Shown piece after piece: positions 34,337 to 42,793 of a stretch of 64,000 nt of DNA. Source of the stretch: Pseudaminobacter soli (ex Zhang et al. 2022). GTDB taxonomy: Bacteria; Pseudomonadota; Alphaproteobacteria; Rhizobiales; Rhizobiaceae. Both the position numbers and the translations under genes were made by a program. Where the stretch lies: positions 232,168 through 296,167 of the forward strand of contig NZ_JABVCF010000009.1 of the NCBI RefSeq assembly GCF_014595955.1. Direction: 5' to 3'. The notes beneath the pieces are model-generated. The model made no database searches, was not told the origin of the DNA, and worked only from the letters and a program-made list of their open reading frames with translations. How positions within the stretch are numbered: position 1 is the stretch's first letter; every line of letters starts with the position of its first letter.

Positions 34337-34935
34337 GCGAGAAAACTCCGTGCGGCTTCGAGTTCTGACTGGCGTATCTCGTGGCCGCCGGGGTGCCACT
34401 CGACCGCCACATCGCCTCCTGCCTCGCGAAGATAGGCCTCCAAGCGGGCCGTGAGATTCGGGGGGCAGATCGGGTCGTGCCGCCCGGCGGTGATCAGGAT
34501 CCGCTTTCCTGAAAGCGAGCCCTCGATCAGCGGCTTGAACGGGATCAGCGGATGCATCAGCACGGCGCGATCGAAGAGGTCCGGCCTCATGAAGAGGATA
34601 GTTGCGAGGATGTTCGCGCCGTTCGAATAGCCGATGCCGTAGACGCTCTGGGCTTTCTCGGTTTGCTTGTGCCCCGCAACGAAGCCCGCCATCTTGGCCG
34701 TGGCGCGGGCGAGGTCGTCCATGTCGTAGACCCCTTCGCCCGTGCGGCGGAAGAAGCGGGCCGCGCCACCCTCGGAGACATCGCCACGCGGCGCGACGAT
34801 CGTTGCGTCGGGCACAAGCTGGCGCGCCAGCCTGGCCATCTGGGTGTCTTCGCCACCCGTTCCGTGCAAGGCGAAGACGAGCGGCGCGTCGGGAACGCCG
34901 GGCAGGCGCGTGTGCTGGTAGGAATCAAGGGACAT
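34333..34935 (-). CDS. Phospholipase/carboxylesterase family hydrolase (MhqD-like)
   Basis: A 200-residue Abhydrolase_2 protein. Landmarks are FALHGTGGEDTQM, the nucleophile in GIGYSNGANI, an Asp in TAGRHDPICPP, and His in WHPGGHEIRQ. It resembles MhqD of the quinone-responsive mhq system. It sits 12 bases downstream of the ring-cleaving dioxygenase and overlaps the GNAT gene. Confidence 0.88.
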   Translation of the reverse strand: MSLDSYQHTRLPGVPDAPLVFALHGTGGEDTQMARLARQLVPDATIVAPRGDVSEGGAARFFRRTGEGVYDMDDLARATAKMAGFVAGHKQTEKAQSVYGIGYSNGANILATILFMRPDLFDRAVLMHPLIPFKPLIEGSLSGKRILITAGRHDPICPPNLTARLEAYLREAGGDVAVEWHPGGHEIRQSELEAARSFLA

Positions 34936-34947
34936 CACGCTCTCCAA

Positions 34948-35880
34948 TCATGCTTCGAGCGGCTGCAGATGCTGTTCGAGATAGGGCCTCAGATGCGCGT
35001 GCTGCGCGGGCAGCTTCAGCGCCTCGCCGAGATGCGCCGTGTCCTCGTCACGGTCGAAGCCCGGTTCGGTGGTCGCGACCTCGAACAGCACGCCGCCGGG
35101 CGTGCGGAAATAGATCGCCCAGAAATAGTCGCGATCGATGACCGGCGTCACCTGGTATCCGGTGTCGAGCAGGGCCTTGCGAACCTCCAGTTGCTTCGCC
35201 CGGTCCTCGACGGCGAAGGCGATGTGATGCACCGAGCCCGCTCCGAGCCGAGCGATGGGCGCTCCCGGCGCCGTCTCGATGTCGATGACGTCGGCGCCGT
35301 TGCCGTCCTTCCGGGCAAGCCGCTTGATGTTGCCCGAGTTGTCGACCTCCTCGTAGCCCATGAACTTCAGCAGTTCCTCGGTTGCGCCGCCGTCCCGCAG
35401 TCTTAGCGACGCGGAATGAAAACCGCGGATCGCGTCTTCGGCCGGCACGCCGCCCTCGGTCCAGGGTGCACGAGCATCGTCTTCGACCTCGACCAGCGCA
35501 AAACCGTCACCATCGGGACCTTCGAAACGCAGCCGGTCCTGTCCAAAGCTGGTCTCACGCATCAGGCCTTGGACACTCGCATCGCTGAGGCGTTTTTCCC
35601 AATAGAGCAGCGCGTTCCGCGGCACCGAGAACACCGTGGTCCCCACCTCCCCTGCTCCGGGCCGGCCCCGGGCGATGTTTGGAAACGGGAAATAGGTCAT
35701 GACCGTGCCGGGCGTGCCGACCTCATCGGCATAGTAGAGGTGGTAGACGTCCGGCGCATCGAAGTTGACCGTCTTCTTCACCCGCCGCAGCCCCAGCGTT
35801 CCGGTGAAGAAGCGGTTGTTCTCGCGGGCATCCCTCGCCATCGATGTGACGTGGTGCAGCCCCTGGATCTGTTTGAGCAT
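34948..35880 (-). CDS. Ring-cleaving dioxygenase, VOC family (MhqO-like)
   Basis: A 310-residue glyoxalase/bleomycin-resistance-type dioxygenase with two VOC modules. Metal ligands are expected from the first His in IQGLHHVTSMARDARENNR, His in SVHHIAFAVED, and Glu in GVLFEVATTEPGF. The start at 35880 has AGGAGCAGGACG before it. Relatives (MhqO, LinE-like) cleave hydroquinones or protect against quinones. It is divergent from the sulfatase gene. Confidence 0.9.
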   Translation of the reverse strand: MLKQIQGLHHVTSMARDARENNRFFTGTLGLRRVKKTVNFDAPDVYHLYYADEVGTPGTVMTYFPFPNIARGRPGAGEVGTTVFSVPRNALLYWEKRLSDASVQGLMRETSFGQDRLRFEGPDGDGFALVEVEDDARAPWTEGGVPAEDAIRGFHSASLRLRDGGATEELLKFMGYEEVDNSGNIKRLARKDGNGADVIDIETAPGAPIARLGAGSVHHIAFAVEDRAKQLEVRKALLDTGYQVTPVIDRDYFWAIYFRTPGGVLFEVATTEPGFDRDEDTAHLGEALKLPAQHAHLRPYLEQHLQPLEA

Positions 35881-35969
35881 CGTCCTGCTCCTTGCTTGAA
35901 TTCGCCGATGCGGCTTTGCTGGCGCTAATGTCGGTGGCGAGACGGTTTTTCGAAAGTACACAAAAGCAG

Positions 35970-37544
35970 ATGGATTGTTCAGTGTCTGGAAACGCGAGCC
36001 CATCCCCGAAGTCCAACACCGCAGGCAGGCGTCCAAACGTCCTGTTCATCACTTGCGATCAGTGGCGAGGCGACTGCCTGTCGGCTGCGGGCCATCCGGT
36101 GGTGAAGACGCCCAATGCCGACGCACTTGCAAGCGAGGGCGTGCTGTTCCGCAGGCACTATGCGGGCGCCGCGCCTTGTTCGCCGGCGCGGGCCTGCATC
36201 TATACGGGCCTCTACCAGATGACCAACCGGGTCTGCCAGAACGGCACGCCCATGGATCACCGCCACTGGAACATCGCGCTCGCCGCACGCGCGCTTGGCT
36301 ATGACCCGACGCTGTTCGGCTACACCGACGTCGCCCCCGATCCGCGCGAGCGCCCGGCCGGCGATCCGGCCCTGCGCACCTACGAGGGTTTTCTGCCGGG
36401 CTTCACCGTGCGCCAGGCCCTGCCCGAGCATCAGAAGCAGTGGCTGTCATGGCTGAAGACGCGCGGCGTCGATGCCACCGCGCCATTCCCCGACATCCAC
36501 CGGCCGGCGGGAAATGGTCATCCGGAGGTCTCCAGGGCGGTTCCGATCTATGGCCGCGACGAGACGCCGAGCGCCTTCATGGCGGGCGAGTTCATCCGCT
36601 GGCTGGGTGAACAGGACGAACCGTGGTTCGCCCACATCTCCTTTCTCAGCCCGCATCCTCCCTTCATCGTGCCGGCGCCGTTCAACGAAATGTACGGCGA
36701 TGATCAGGGACCTACCTTCCATCGCGCCAAAAACTGGCAGGAGGAGGCAGCGAGCCATCCCTTCCTCGACTATGCGATGCGCAAGATGCTGAAGCACAGC
36801 TTCATTCCTGGCCGGGCAGGCCTGGTCCGCGATTGGAGCGAGCAGGAGTTCCGCACCATCCGCGCGCTCTACTATGGCATGATCTCGGAGGTGGACTCGC
36901 AGCTCGGCCGGATCTGGGAGGGATTGCGGAGCGCCGGAGCGTGGGACGACACGGTGATCGTGCTGACCTCCGATCACGCCGAGATGATGGGCGACCACTT
37001 CATGCTCGGCAAGGGCGGCTACTTCGACCAGAGCTATCACCTGCCCCTCATCATAAAGGCAAACGGAGCAGCGGCCGGAGTCGTGGTCGATCGCTTCACC
37101 GAAGCCGTCGACCTCGCGCCTACCATCCTGGAACTGGCCGGAGGCGATTCCCCGAACTGGCTCGACGGTCGCTCGCTTTCGCCCTTCCTCCATGGCGAGA
37201 TGCCGGGCGATTGGCGCGACTGTGCGCATTGGGAATATGATTTCCGATCGGTTTCGGAACGCATTGCCGAGCAGTACTTCGGCCTGCCGTCCCAGAGATG
37301 CAACCTGTCGGTGATCAGGTCCGAGCGCTACAAGTACGTGCATTTCGCCGGACTGCCGCCCCTGCTCTTCGATCTGCAGGAAGATCCCGGCGAACTCCGC
37401 AATGTGGCTCAGGACGGCGCCTATCGCGACGTACGCCTCGAATACGCCGAGCGGCTGCTCGCCTGGCGCGCGGAGCATCTCGAGCAGAGGCTCGCCCTGG
37501 TGGCGCTCACGGACAAGGGCGTGGTTTCTCAGCAGAGGGAATAG
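35970..37544 (+). CDS. Sulfatase family hydrolase (Cys-type; phosphonate monoester hydrolase/arylsulfatase-like)
   Basis: A 524-residue protein of the alkaline-phosphatase superfamily. The formylglycine site is Cys70-Ser-Pro-Ala-Arg74 in AAPCSPARACIYTGLYQ, the C-x-P-x-R motif. The first metal Asp region is NVLFITCDQWRGD, and the C-terminal metal region is TSDHAEMMGDH. Members hydrolyse sulfate or phosphonate/phosphate esters. No signal peptide is clear. The start at 35970 is likely but lacks a strong ribosome site. Confidence 0.88.
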   Translation: MDCSVSGNASPSPKSNTAGRRPNVLFITCDQWRGDCLSAAGHPVVKTPNADALASEGVLFRRHYAGAAPCSPARACIYTGLYQMTNRVCQNGTPMDHRHWNIALAARALGYDPTLFGYTDVAPDPRERPAGDPALRTYEGFLPGFTVRQALPEHQKQWLSWLKTRGVDATAPFPDIHRPAGNGHPEVSRAVPIYGRDETPSAFMAGEFIRWLGEQDEPWFAHISFLSPHPPFIVPAPFNEMYGDDQGPTFHRAKNWQEEAASHPFLDYAMRKMLKHSFIPGRAGLVRDWSEQEFRTIRALYYGMISEVDSQLGRIWEGLRSAGAWDDTVIVLTSDHAEMMGDHFMLGKGGYFDQSYHLPLIIKANGAAAGVVVDRFTEAVDLAPTILELAGGDSPNWLDGRSLSPFLHGEMPGDWRDCAHWEYDFRSVSERIAEQYFGLPSQRCNLSVIRSERYKYVHFAGLPPLLFDLQEDPGELRNVAQDGAYRDVRLEYAERLLAWRAEHLEQRLALVALTDKGVVSQQRE

Positions 37545-37559
37545 CTTGTCTCTAAATGA

Positions 37560-37588
37560 AATGGCCCGCGCCATTGGCGCGGGCCATT
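37560..37588 (-). terminator. Terminator hairpin between sulfatase and PRC-barrel genes
   Basis: A near-perfect 13-base-pair stem (ATGGCCCGCGCC / GGCGCGGGCCAT) with a three-base loop. On the minus strand it is followed by TTTCATTT, so it best serves the PRC-barrel gene, but it can also stop transcripts of the convergent sulfatase gene. Confidence 0.75.
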
Positions 37589-37609
37589 CCAGAATGTTTG
37601 CGCAGTAGA

Positions 37610-38626
37610 TTACTGCACGGTAATCAGTTGCTTGTCCCGGTTCTGGGCCCAGCTGCTCTTGTCATAGGTCGGAGCGGCTTCCAACTGCTCCTTGGTGAAG
37701 TTCGTGTAGAGATAGTGGTTGTTGTCACCGTCGGTCATGAACTGCAGCTTGTCCATGCCCAAGGCCACTTCCTTCTCGCCGATGCCGAGGAAGCCGCCGA
37801 CATCGATGATCACCGCATCAACCTTGCCATCGGTGGTCAGGACGACGTCGCCGATCTCGCCGACCCTCTCGTCATTGGCGCCATAGACGGTGGTGCCATC
37901 GAGATTGTCAGCGCGGATATCCGCGGTCGGCATTTCCTTCAGCGAGTTCTTGTCGATCGCCCCAGTCTGCGTCTGGTCAGTTGCGGCAGGCGCCTGAGCA
38001 GTCGTGTCGGTCTCGGCGGTCGTATCGTTCGCCGGCGGCGTGGCCTCAGCCGTGGTGTCGGGAGTGGGTTCTGTGGTCGTCGCGGCGGTAGAGTTGTCAG
38101 CCGGCATGTTGGTCGAAGCCGTAGTGTCGGCTGGAGCGGTCGTGGCCGTTCCGTCCGCCGGAGCCATGGCGGTGTTCGCCGGAGCCGCCTCATAGGCCTT
38201 CTTGTCGAACTCGGCCTGGGCCTGCAGTTGGTCCTTGGTCGCGTTCACCACGATCCAGCGATCGCCGTTCTTCTCGGCCCACTCGATCTCGTTGTAGTTC
38301 ATCGCGACGTTCTTCTCGCCGATGCCGAGGAAGCCGCCGACGCCTATGACAACGGATTCCACGCCGCCGTTCGAGCCGATGACCACGTCGTTGACTTCGC
38401 CGATCCGCTCGGCGTCGTCGCCGGTGCCGTTATAGACGGTCTCGCCGATCAGGTTGCTGGCCAGAAAGCCGTCAGCCCGCGCAACAGGCGCGGCAGTTGC
38501 CTGATCCTGTGTCGTGGCAGAGGGCTGGGCAGGAGCCGGCTGGGCCGGCTGAGTAGCGTCCTGGGCAAGCGCAGCACCCGACAGAAGCGTCGCGAGGGCA
38601 GTGGTAGCCAAGAGTTTGCGAACCAT
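37610..38626 (-). CDS. Exported protein with two PRC-barrel domains
   Basis: A 338-residue protein. The Sec signal (VRKLLATTALATLLSGAALA) is followed by an Ala/Pro/Gln-rich spacer. Two PRC-barrel domains (~55-130 and ~235-310) are clear internal duplicates: each has VGGFLGIGEK and an E-V-A/N-V-A strand. They are joined by a ~70-residue Thr/Ala/Pro-rich linker that is probably disordered. PRC-barrels bind RNA or proteins; exported rhizobial ones are stress-linked. An EcfG-type promoter lies ~100 bases upstream (38727-38751). Confidence 0.88.
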   Translation of the reverse strand: MVRKLLATTALATLLSGAALAQDATQPAQPAPAQPSATTQDQATAAPVARADGFLASNLIGETVYNGTGDDAERIGEVNDVVIGSNGGVESVVIGVGGFLGIGEKNVAMNYNEIEWAEKNGDRWIVVNATKDQLQAQAEFDKKAYEAAPANTAMAPADGTATTAPADTTASTNMPADNSTAATTTEPTPDTTAEATPPANDTTAETDTTAQAPAATDQTQTGAIDKNSLKEMPTADIRADNLDGTTVYGANDERVGEIGDVVLTTDGKVDAVIIDVGGFLGIGEKEVALGMDKLQFMTDGDNNHYLYTNFTKEQLEAAPTYDKSSWAQNRDKQLITVQ

Positions 38627-38726
38627 GATATCTCTCTCCTTGTGCCTGAATTCCGTTGGTGAATTCTATGCATCGCCGCGCCCGGCTCGACCTGCCAGGG
38701 AGGCCGGGCGCCGCGTCACGACCGAT

Positions 38727-38751
38727 AACGTAGGCGTGAAGGATCGGTTCC
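38727..38751 (-). promoter_or_regulatory. EcfG-type promoter of the PRC-barrel gene
   Basis: On the minus strand GGAAC (38751-38747), 16 bases, CGTT (38730-38727). This matches the alphaproteobacterial general-stress sigma consensus. It lies in the 376-base gap 38627-39002, where nothing else is evident. Confidence 0.7.
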
Positions 38752-39002
38752 GAACTTTCCCCCTCTCGTAGACCACGCGTCAGTTCAAAGACGCGCGAAA
38801 ACCTTTGTTGTGTCGCGGTTTTCGGCCCAAGGCACAGGCTTGCCGGCCGGTCACGCATCAAAAGATGCAGGTGAAGAGTCAGACGCTCTGCAACTCGAAA
38901 TGTCTGCTGAATTAAGACCTCGCGGATTCCCGAAGTGCATCCGCAGTTCGGCAGGGCCCTAAGCGCAGGAATATCTCGCCCGCTACCAGCCGCATGCCGG
39001 AG

Positions 39003-39188
39003 CTACTGGTTTCCGTCGGTCTGCGCGCCGCTGGCAGCGTCGGCCGCGGGATTATCGATCTGCTCGCCCCAAATCTCTACGCCGGCCCAGACCACCATGG
39101 CCAGCAACAGCGCCACGATCAGCACGATGAGGACCGGCCGCCCCGTCTTCGCTTGCCGCGCCTTATCTGTGCGGATTTCCTTCGCCAT
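39003..39188 (-). CDS. Small single-pass membrane protein
   Basis: A 61-residue protein with a basic N-terminus (KEIRTDKARQAKTGRP), one hydrophobic helix (LIVLIVALLLAMVVWAGV) and an acidic tail. A strong AGGAGG precedes the ATG. Upstream, GGAAC-N16-CATT (39244-39220) is one base off an EcfG promoter. It is probably a stress-linked small inner-membrane protein; no function known. Confidence 0.7.
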   Translation of the reverse strand: MAKEIRTDKARQAKTGRPVLIVLIVALLLAMVVWAGVEIWGEQIDNPAADAASGAQTDGNQ

Positions 39189-39287
39189 CCGATGAACCTC
39201 CTGTCAGTGACCTTCCGACAATGCGTAGTCGAGAAGGAGGTTCCGGGGGCGGGACTGCCGGCCGGTCGAGGCGCTGAATTAGCTGGA

Positions 39288-39731
39288 TTAGAAGTCGTCG
39301 CGTGGATCCGGCCTGCTCAGCAGGCGGTAAACGACATAGGCGCCCGCCGCCACGACCGGCGCTGCGAGAAGCGCAAATCCGGATCCTTTCTTGAGGAGGC
39401 CCGGTGCGGCCGCCACTCCCGCGGCCACGGCGGCATTGGTGAGATCGCGATTGCGTTGACGCGCAGCCGCACCGGCGCGTGCCCGCGCCGTCCTCCTATG
39501 GACGGCGTATATGATCAGCGCCACAACCAGGAAGACGAGGCCGATGCCGACCGCCGCCTCGATCTCGCCGAACCGCCTTGAAGCCCAGATGGTCACTGCG
39601 ATCAGCAGAAACACCAGTCCGATGAGCGCGAACAGCGCCGCGACAAGATAGGCAACCACCGCGCGGCGCATGCGCCGTACGGCGGCTATGGTTTCGCCGG
39701 TCGCGAGCCCGGCAAGCAACGATACGAGCAT
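39288..39731 (-). CDS. Phage-holin-superfamily (PF07332) membrane protein
   Basis: A 147-residue protein with two strong hydrophobic segments (YLVAALFALIGLVFLLIAV and AVGIGLVFLVVALIIYAVH) and a third near the C-terminus. It matches the Phage_holin_3_6 group by pattern. The name is historical; no phage genes are near. It is 20 bases downstream of the DUF883-like gene and shares its EcfG promoter. Confidence 0.8.
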   Translation of the reverse strand: MLVSLLAGLATGETIAAVRRMRRAVVAYLVAALFALIGLVFLLIAVTIWASRRFGEIEAAVGIGLVFLVVALIIYAVHRRTARARAGAAARQRNRDLTNAAVAAGVAAAPGLLKKGSGFALLAAPVVAAGAYVVYRLLSRPDPRDDF

Positions 39732-39751
39732 CCCCCTCCGGACCTCGTCGA

Positions 39752-40084
39752 CTAACGGCGGGAAAGAAGAGCGAGGAAATATCCGATGCCTGCTGCGATC
39801 GCGAGCGAAGTTATCGGCTTCTCCCGCACCGTCGAAGTGAGTTGGTCTTCCAGTTCCCGGGCATTGGTTCGCAGACCCTCGAGCGCCGCTTCGCCCTGGA
39901 CGCGAAGCTGCTCCACACCTTCCGTGGCGGCCCGCCTTGCAGTGCTGTAGGAATGCTGCCCGGTACGCGACAGCTGTTCGGTCAGCCTGGCGATGTCCTC
40001 GCGAAGCTGACGGATGTCAGCCTCGAGATCGGGGCGGTTGGAAGTTTCGGCGTCGGACGAAGACGTGCCAGTCGCAGCTGCCAT
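39752..40084 (-). CDS. DUF883-like membrane-anchored protein
   Basis: A 110-residue protein with a long amphipathic N-terminal helix (DLEADIRQLREDIARLTEQ) and a C-terminal hydrophobic segment TSLAIAAGIGYFLALLSRR, the layout of ElaB/YgaM-type DUF883 proteins. These associate with ribosomes or the inner membrane under stress. GGAGG precedes the ATG at 40084. Confidence 0.8.
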   Translation of the reverse strand: MAAATGTSSSDAETSNRPDLEADIRQLREDIARLTEQLSRTGQHSYSTARRAATEGVEQLRVQGEAALEGLRTNARELEDQLTSTVREKPITSLAIAAGIGYFLALLSRR

Positions 40085-40114
40085 CAAATTCCTCCATCTT
40101 CTTCAATGTTTCGA

Positions 40115-40139
40115 AACGCCGCTCAGCCCCCACGGTTCC
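40115..40139 (-). promoter_or_regulatory. EcfG-type promoter of the DUF883/holin-like operon
   Basis: On the minus strand GGAAC (40139-40135), 16 bases, CGTT (40118-40115), ~30 bases before the DUF883-like start. Confidence 0.75.
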
Positions 40140-40199
40140 CTCAAGGAACGAAACGTAGCAAATTGTATTGTGGAAGGCGAGTTTCAGCGGGGGATACCA

Positions 40200-41336
40200 A
40201 TGTCGAGCCGAAGTGCGGCGGCCACCAGCCGCAAGGCGCCGCCCATGGTGCGGCTGCCGCCGAAGTCGAACTTCGAAGTCCTGCTGGCACGCGGCGCCCA
40301 GGTGGCAGTGATCGTCATCGCCCTCGTCGCGGCAGTCGCAGCAATTTCCGCCGGAGCCTACATCCTGGTTCCCATCTCGGCAGGCATTGTCATTGGTCTC
40401 ATGCTCGGCCCCGTCGCCTCTCGCCTCGAGGCTCACAACATGCGCCCAGGCATTTCGGCCCTGATCGTCACGGTGTTGTTCCTGCTCATTCTTCTGGCTT
40501 GCGCGCTTGCCATCGCCGCGCCCCTGGCGCTCTGGATTGAGAGGCTTCCGCAGATCTGGACCGACCTGAAAACTCAATTGCGCGAGCTAAGCGGACCGCT
40601 GGAGGCGGTGCGCGGAATGCGCGACCAGCTGCGCGAGTTCACCGGCGGAAAGGGCATTGCGGTTTCGGTGGACGACGGCATGGGGGTCGAGAGCATGATG
40701 GCGTTCGCGCCCGCCGTCATGGGCCAGTTCCTGATCTTCTTCGCGAGCCTCTATTTTTTCGTCGCAACCCGCAATCAGACGCGGGTGGCCATCCTCAGCA
40801 TGTGTTTCAGCCGACGCCTGCGCTGGCGCGTGGCCCACGTCTTCAGAGACGTCGAGACCCTCGTATCGAAATACCTGATCTCCATCGCCCTCATCAACGT
40901 CGCCGAAGGAGCCACCGTCGGCCTGGCGCTTTGGCTCATCGGCGTGCCGTCGGCCGCCATGTGGGGTGCCGTCGCGACCGTCACAAACTTCGTCGTGTTC
41001 GTGGGCCCGGCGGTGATGGTCGCCATCCTGTTCGCCGTGGGCCTGATGGCCTTCGACACGCTCTGGGGCAGCCTGCTTCCTGTCGGCGTCTACCTGTTCA
41101 TCAACATGCTCGAGGCCCAGTTCGTCACCCCGATGGTGATCGGCAAGACCATGACGCTGAATCCCTTCGCCGTGCTCCTGTCCCTGATCTTTTGGATCTG
41201 GCTTTGGGGGCCGGTCGGCGGCTTCATCGCCGTCCCGGCTCTGCTGATCGCCTATGCGGTTGCCCGCAACATCATTCCCGGAACAGTCTGGTGGAGCGAT
41301 GGCGCGGAGGATGATCCCGCGGGGCGAACCTCATGA
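40200..41336 (+). CDS. AI-2E family transporter
   Basis: A 378-residue membrane protein with about eight hydrophobic segments. The family C-terminal region includes NMLEAQFVTPMVIGKTMTLN followed by PFAVLLSLIFWIWLWGPVG. The family includes TqsA and Na+/H+ exchangers; the substrate cannot be told from sequence. The start at 40200 gives the usual length; an open frame extends farther upstream but reads across the DUF883 promoter. Confidence 0.9.
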   Translation: MSSRSAAATSRKAPPMVRLPPKSNFEVLLARGAQVAVIVIALVAAVAAISAGAYILVPISAGIVIGLMLGPVASRLEAHNMRPGISALIVTVLFLLILLACALAIAAPLALWIERLPQIWTDLKTQLRELSGPLEAVRGMRDQLREFTGGKGIAVSVDDGMGVESMMAFAPAVMGQFLIFFASLYFFVATRNQTRVAILSMCFSRRLRWRVAHVFRDVETLVSKYLISIALINVAEGATVGLALWLIGVPSAAMWGAVATVTNFVVFVGPAVMVAILFAVGLMAFDTLWGSLLPVGVYLFINMLEAQFVTPMVIGKTMTLNPFAVLLSLIFWIWLWGPVGGFIAVPALLIAYAVARNIIPGTVWWSDGAEDDPAGRTS

Positions 41337-41461
41337 TCCGATGTTAAGTCTCTTGGAAGCTGGGCAGGCTGGGGCAACCAACCTGGCTTCCCTATGTCTT
41401 TTTTAAATGACAATATTTTCCTTTGAGCCCATGCGTGTCGGGTCAAGGGAGGCGGGTTTCT

Positions 41462-41830
41462 GTGGGCTTGCTTGAAGGATTGCGCATCCTGGTCCTGGAG
41501 GACGAGTTCCTCATAGCCATGGATGTCGAACAGATTTGCCGTGATGCCGGCGCCGCCGACGTGGTGCTGGCGCGTACGCTCGAAGAGGCCGAAGCCTTCT
41601 GCTCGGAGTCGACCTTCGACGCCGCTGTCGTCGACATTTTCTTGGGCCAGCAATCGACCTTCGCCTTCGCAAGCAGCCTGAAGGCACGCGGAACGCCGTT
41701 CATCTTCGCATCAGGCTACAGCGATCTCGGAGAGAATGCGGCAGAGTTCGCGGACGTAACCGTCGTCGGCAAGCCCTATGAGGAAACCGAACTGGTCAAG
41801 GCTCTCGCAGCTTCACGTCTGAAGGCCTGA
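41462..41830 (+). CDS. Single-domain response regulator
   Basis: A 122-residue stand-alone receiver domain with a GTG start nine bases after GGGAGG. Acidic pocket: LEDEFLIAMD; phosphoacceptor Asp58 in FDAAVVDIFLG; conserved Lys in VVGKPYEETEL. It has no output domain. It lies next to ecfG, nepR and phyR, so it may tune phosphate flow in the general stress pathway, like SdrG-type proteins. That link is inference. Confidence 0.88.
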   Translation: MGLLEGLRILVLEDEFLIAMDVEQICRDAGAADVVLARTLEEAEAFCSESTFDAAVVDIFLGQQSTFAFASSLKARGTPFIFASGYSDLGENAAEFADVTVVGKPYEETELVKALAASRLKA

Positions 41831-41840
41831 ACGCCGCCTG

Positions 41841-42389
41841 TCAGGCGGCGTTGGAGCCCATCACCTGGGCGGAGATGGCGTCCGGACCATAATCCTGCTC
41901 GCCAGCGATCTGCAGGATGTCCTGAAGACGGGTGCGTGCGCGGCTGACCCGGCTCTTGATGGTGCCGACGGCGCAATTGCAGATGGTCGCCGCCTCTTCA
42001 TAGGAGAAGCCTGAAGCGCCGATCAGAATGATCGCCTCGCGCTGGTCCTCGGGCAATTGCTCGAGGGCGCTACGGAAGTCGGCCAGATCGAGCTTGCCGT
42101 GCTGGCTCGGGTGCACCGCAAGCCGCTCGGTCATGACGCCTTCCGAATCCTGCACTTCCCGCCCGCGCTTGCGCATCTGCGAGTAGAATTCGTTTCTCAG
42201 GATGGTGAACAGCCATGCCTTGAGGTTCGTGCCCATCTGGAAGGAATGGTGCTTGTCCCAGGCCTTGACCAGCGTCTCCTGAACCAGATCGTCCGCCTTG
42301 TCGGAGTTCTGGGTAAGAGAGACTGCAAACGCCCGCAGGCTCGGGATAGCCGCAAGCAGGTCCTGCTTGAACTCAGGGGTGACGGCCAT
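41841..42389 (-). CDS. ecfG: General stress response sigma factor EcfG
   Basis: A 182-residue ECF sigma factor. Region 2 (~10-75) includes ADDLVQETLVKAWDKHHSF and LKAWLFTILRNEFYSQMRKR. Region 4 (~110-160) includes EQLPEDQREAIILIGASGFS and GTIKSRVSRARTRLQ. It directs RNA polymerase to GGAAC-N16/17-CGTT promoters, several of which are in this window. It lies five bases after nepR, the anti-sigma gene, in the conserved order. Confidence 0.93.
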   Translation of the reverse strand: MAVTPEFKQDLLAAIPSLRAFAVSLTQNSDKADDLVQETLVKAWDKHHSFQMGTNLKAWLFTILRNEFYSQMRKRGREVQDSEGVMTERLAVHPSQHGKLDLADFRSALEQLPEDQREAIILIGASGFSYEEAATICNCAVGTIKSRVSRARTRLQDILQIAGEQDYGPDAISAQVMGSNAA

Positions 42390-42394
42390 ATCGG

Positions 42395-42592
42395 CTAGTC
42401 CCTTTTCCGAGTCGCTTCAGCTTGTTCGAGCTCGCGAAGAAGCTGCGAGAATCGATCGGGCACCTCGTCCGAAACGAGATCGTCATAATACTGCTTTAGC
42501 TTGCGGCCGATCTCGGAGTTGACCCCGAGCGGGTCGGTCGACCCTTTCGCCCGCGGCGTTCTGCCATCCGCCGCCGCGATGTTATCCTTCAT
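42395..42592 (-). CDS. nepR: Anti-sigma factor NepR
   Basis: A 65-residue protein. The NepR core SEIGRKLKQYYDDLVSDEVP is complete, followed by DRFSQLLRELEQAE. NepR holds EcfG inactive until phosphorylated PhyR sequesters it. A GTG start at 42601 would add three residues; either is possible. It is the first gene of the nepR-ecfG operon. Confidence 0.93.
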   Translation of the reverse strand: MKDNIAAADGRTPRAKGSTDPLGVNSEIGRKLKQYYDDLVSDEVPDRFSQLLRELEQAEATRKRD

Positions 42593-42669
42593 CGATTTCA
42601 CCGTACTGCCCTATAGAATACCCCGCCTACGGCCCCGCCGCGGCCAGAACCCTGCCCATCAAAGCCCAA

Positions 42670-42695
42670 AACGCCCGTCGGCTCGATTTGGTTCC
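42670..42695 (-). promoter_or_regulatory. EcfG-type promoter of nepR-ecfG
   Basis: On the minus strand GGAAC (42695-42691), 17 bases, CGTT (42673-42670), 78 bases before nepR. It implies positive autoregulation. Confidence 0.78.
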
Positions 42696-42703
42696 AGCAG
42701 GCC

Positions 42704-42728
42704 GGAACTTTTTCCACCTGGCTCCGTT
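42704..42728 (+). promoter_or_regulatory. EcfG-type promoter of phyR
   Basis: GGAAC (42704-42708), 16 bases, CGTT (42725-42728), 65 bases before phyR and back-to-back with the nepR promoter. Confidence 0.8.
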
Positions 42729-42793
42729 GAGGGGCTGAACCGTCCGTGGCACTTCCTTTATAATATAGTTCACTAGCACTAGAGGGATTAAGA

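Noticed and set aside
39288..39731. Phage remnant suggested by the holin-like family name
   Set aside because: No other phage genes are present; the family is widespread in chromosomes and the gene is under an EcfG promoter.
40140..40200. EcfG promoter for the AI-2E transporter
   Set aside because: A GGAAC is present near 40146 but no CGTT or similar element follows at 16-17 bases.
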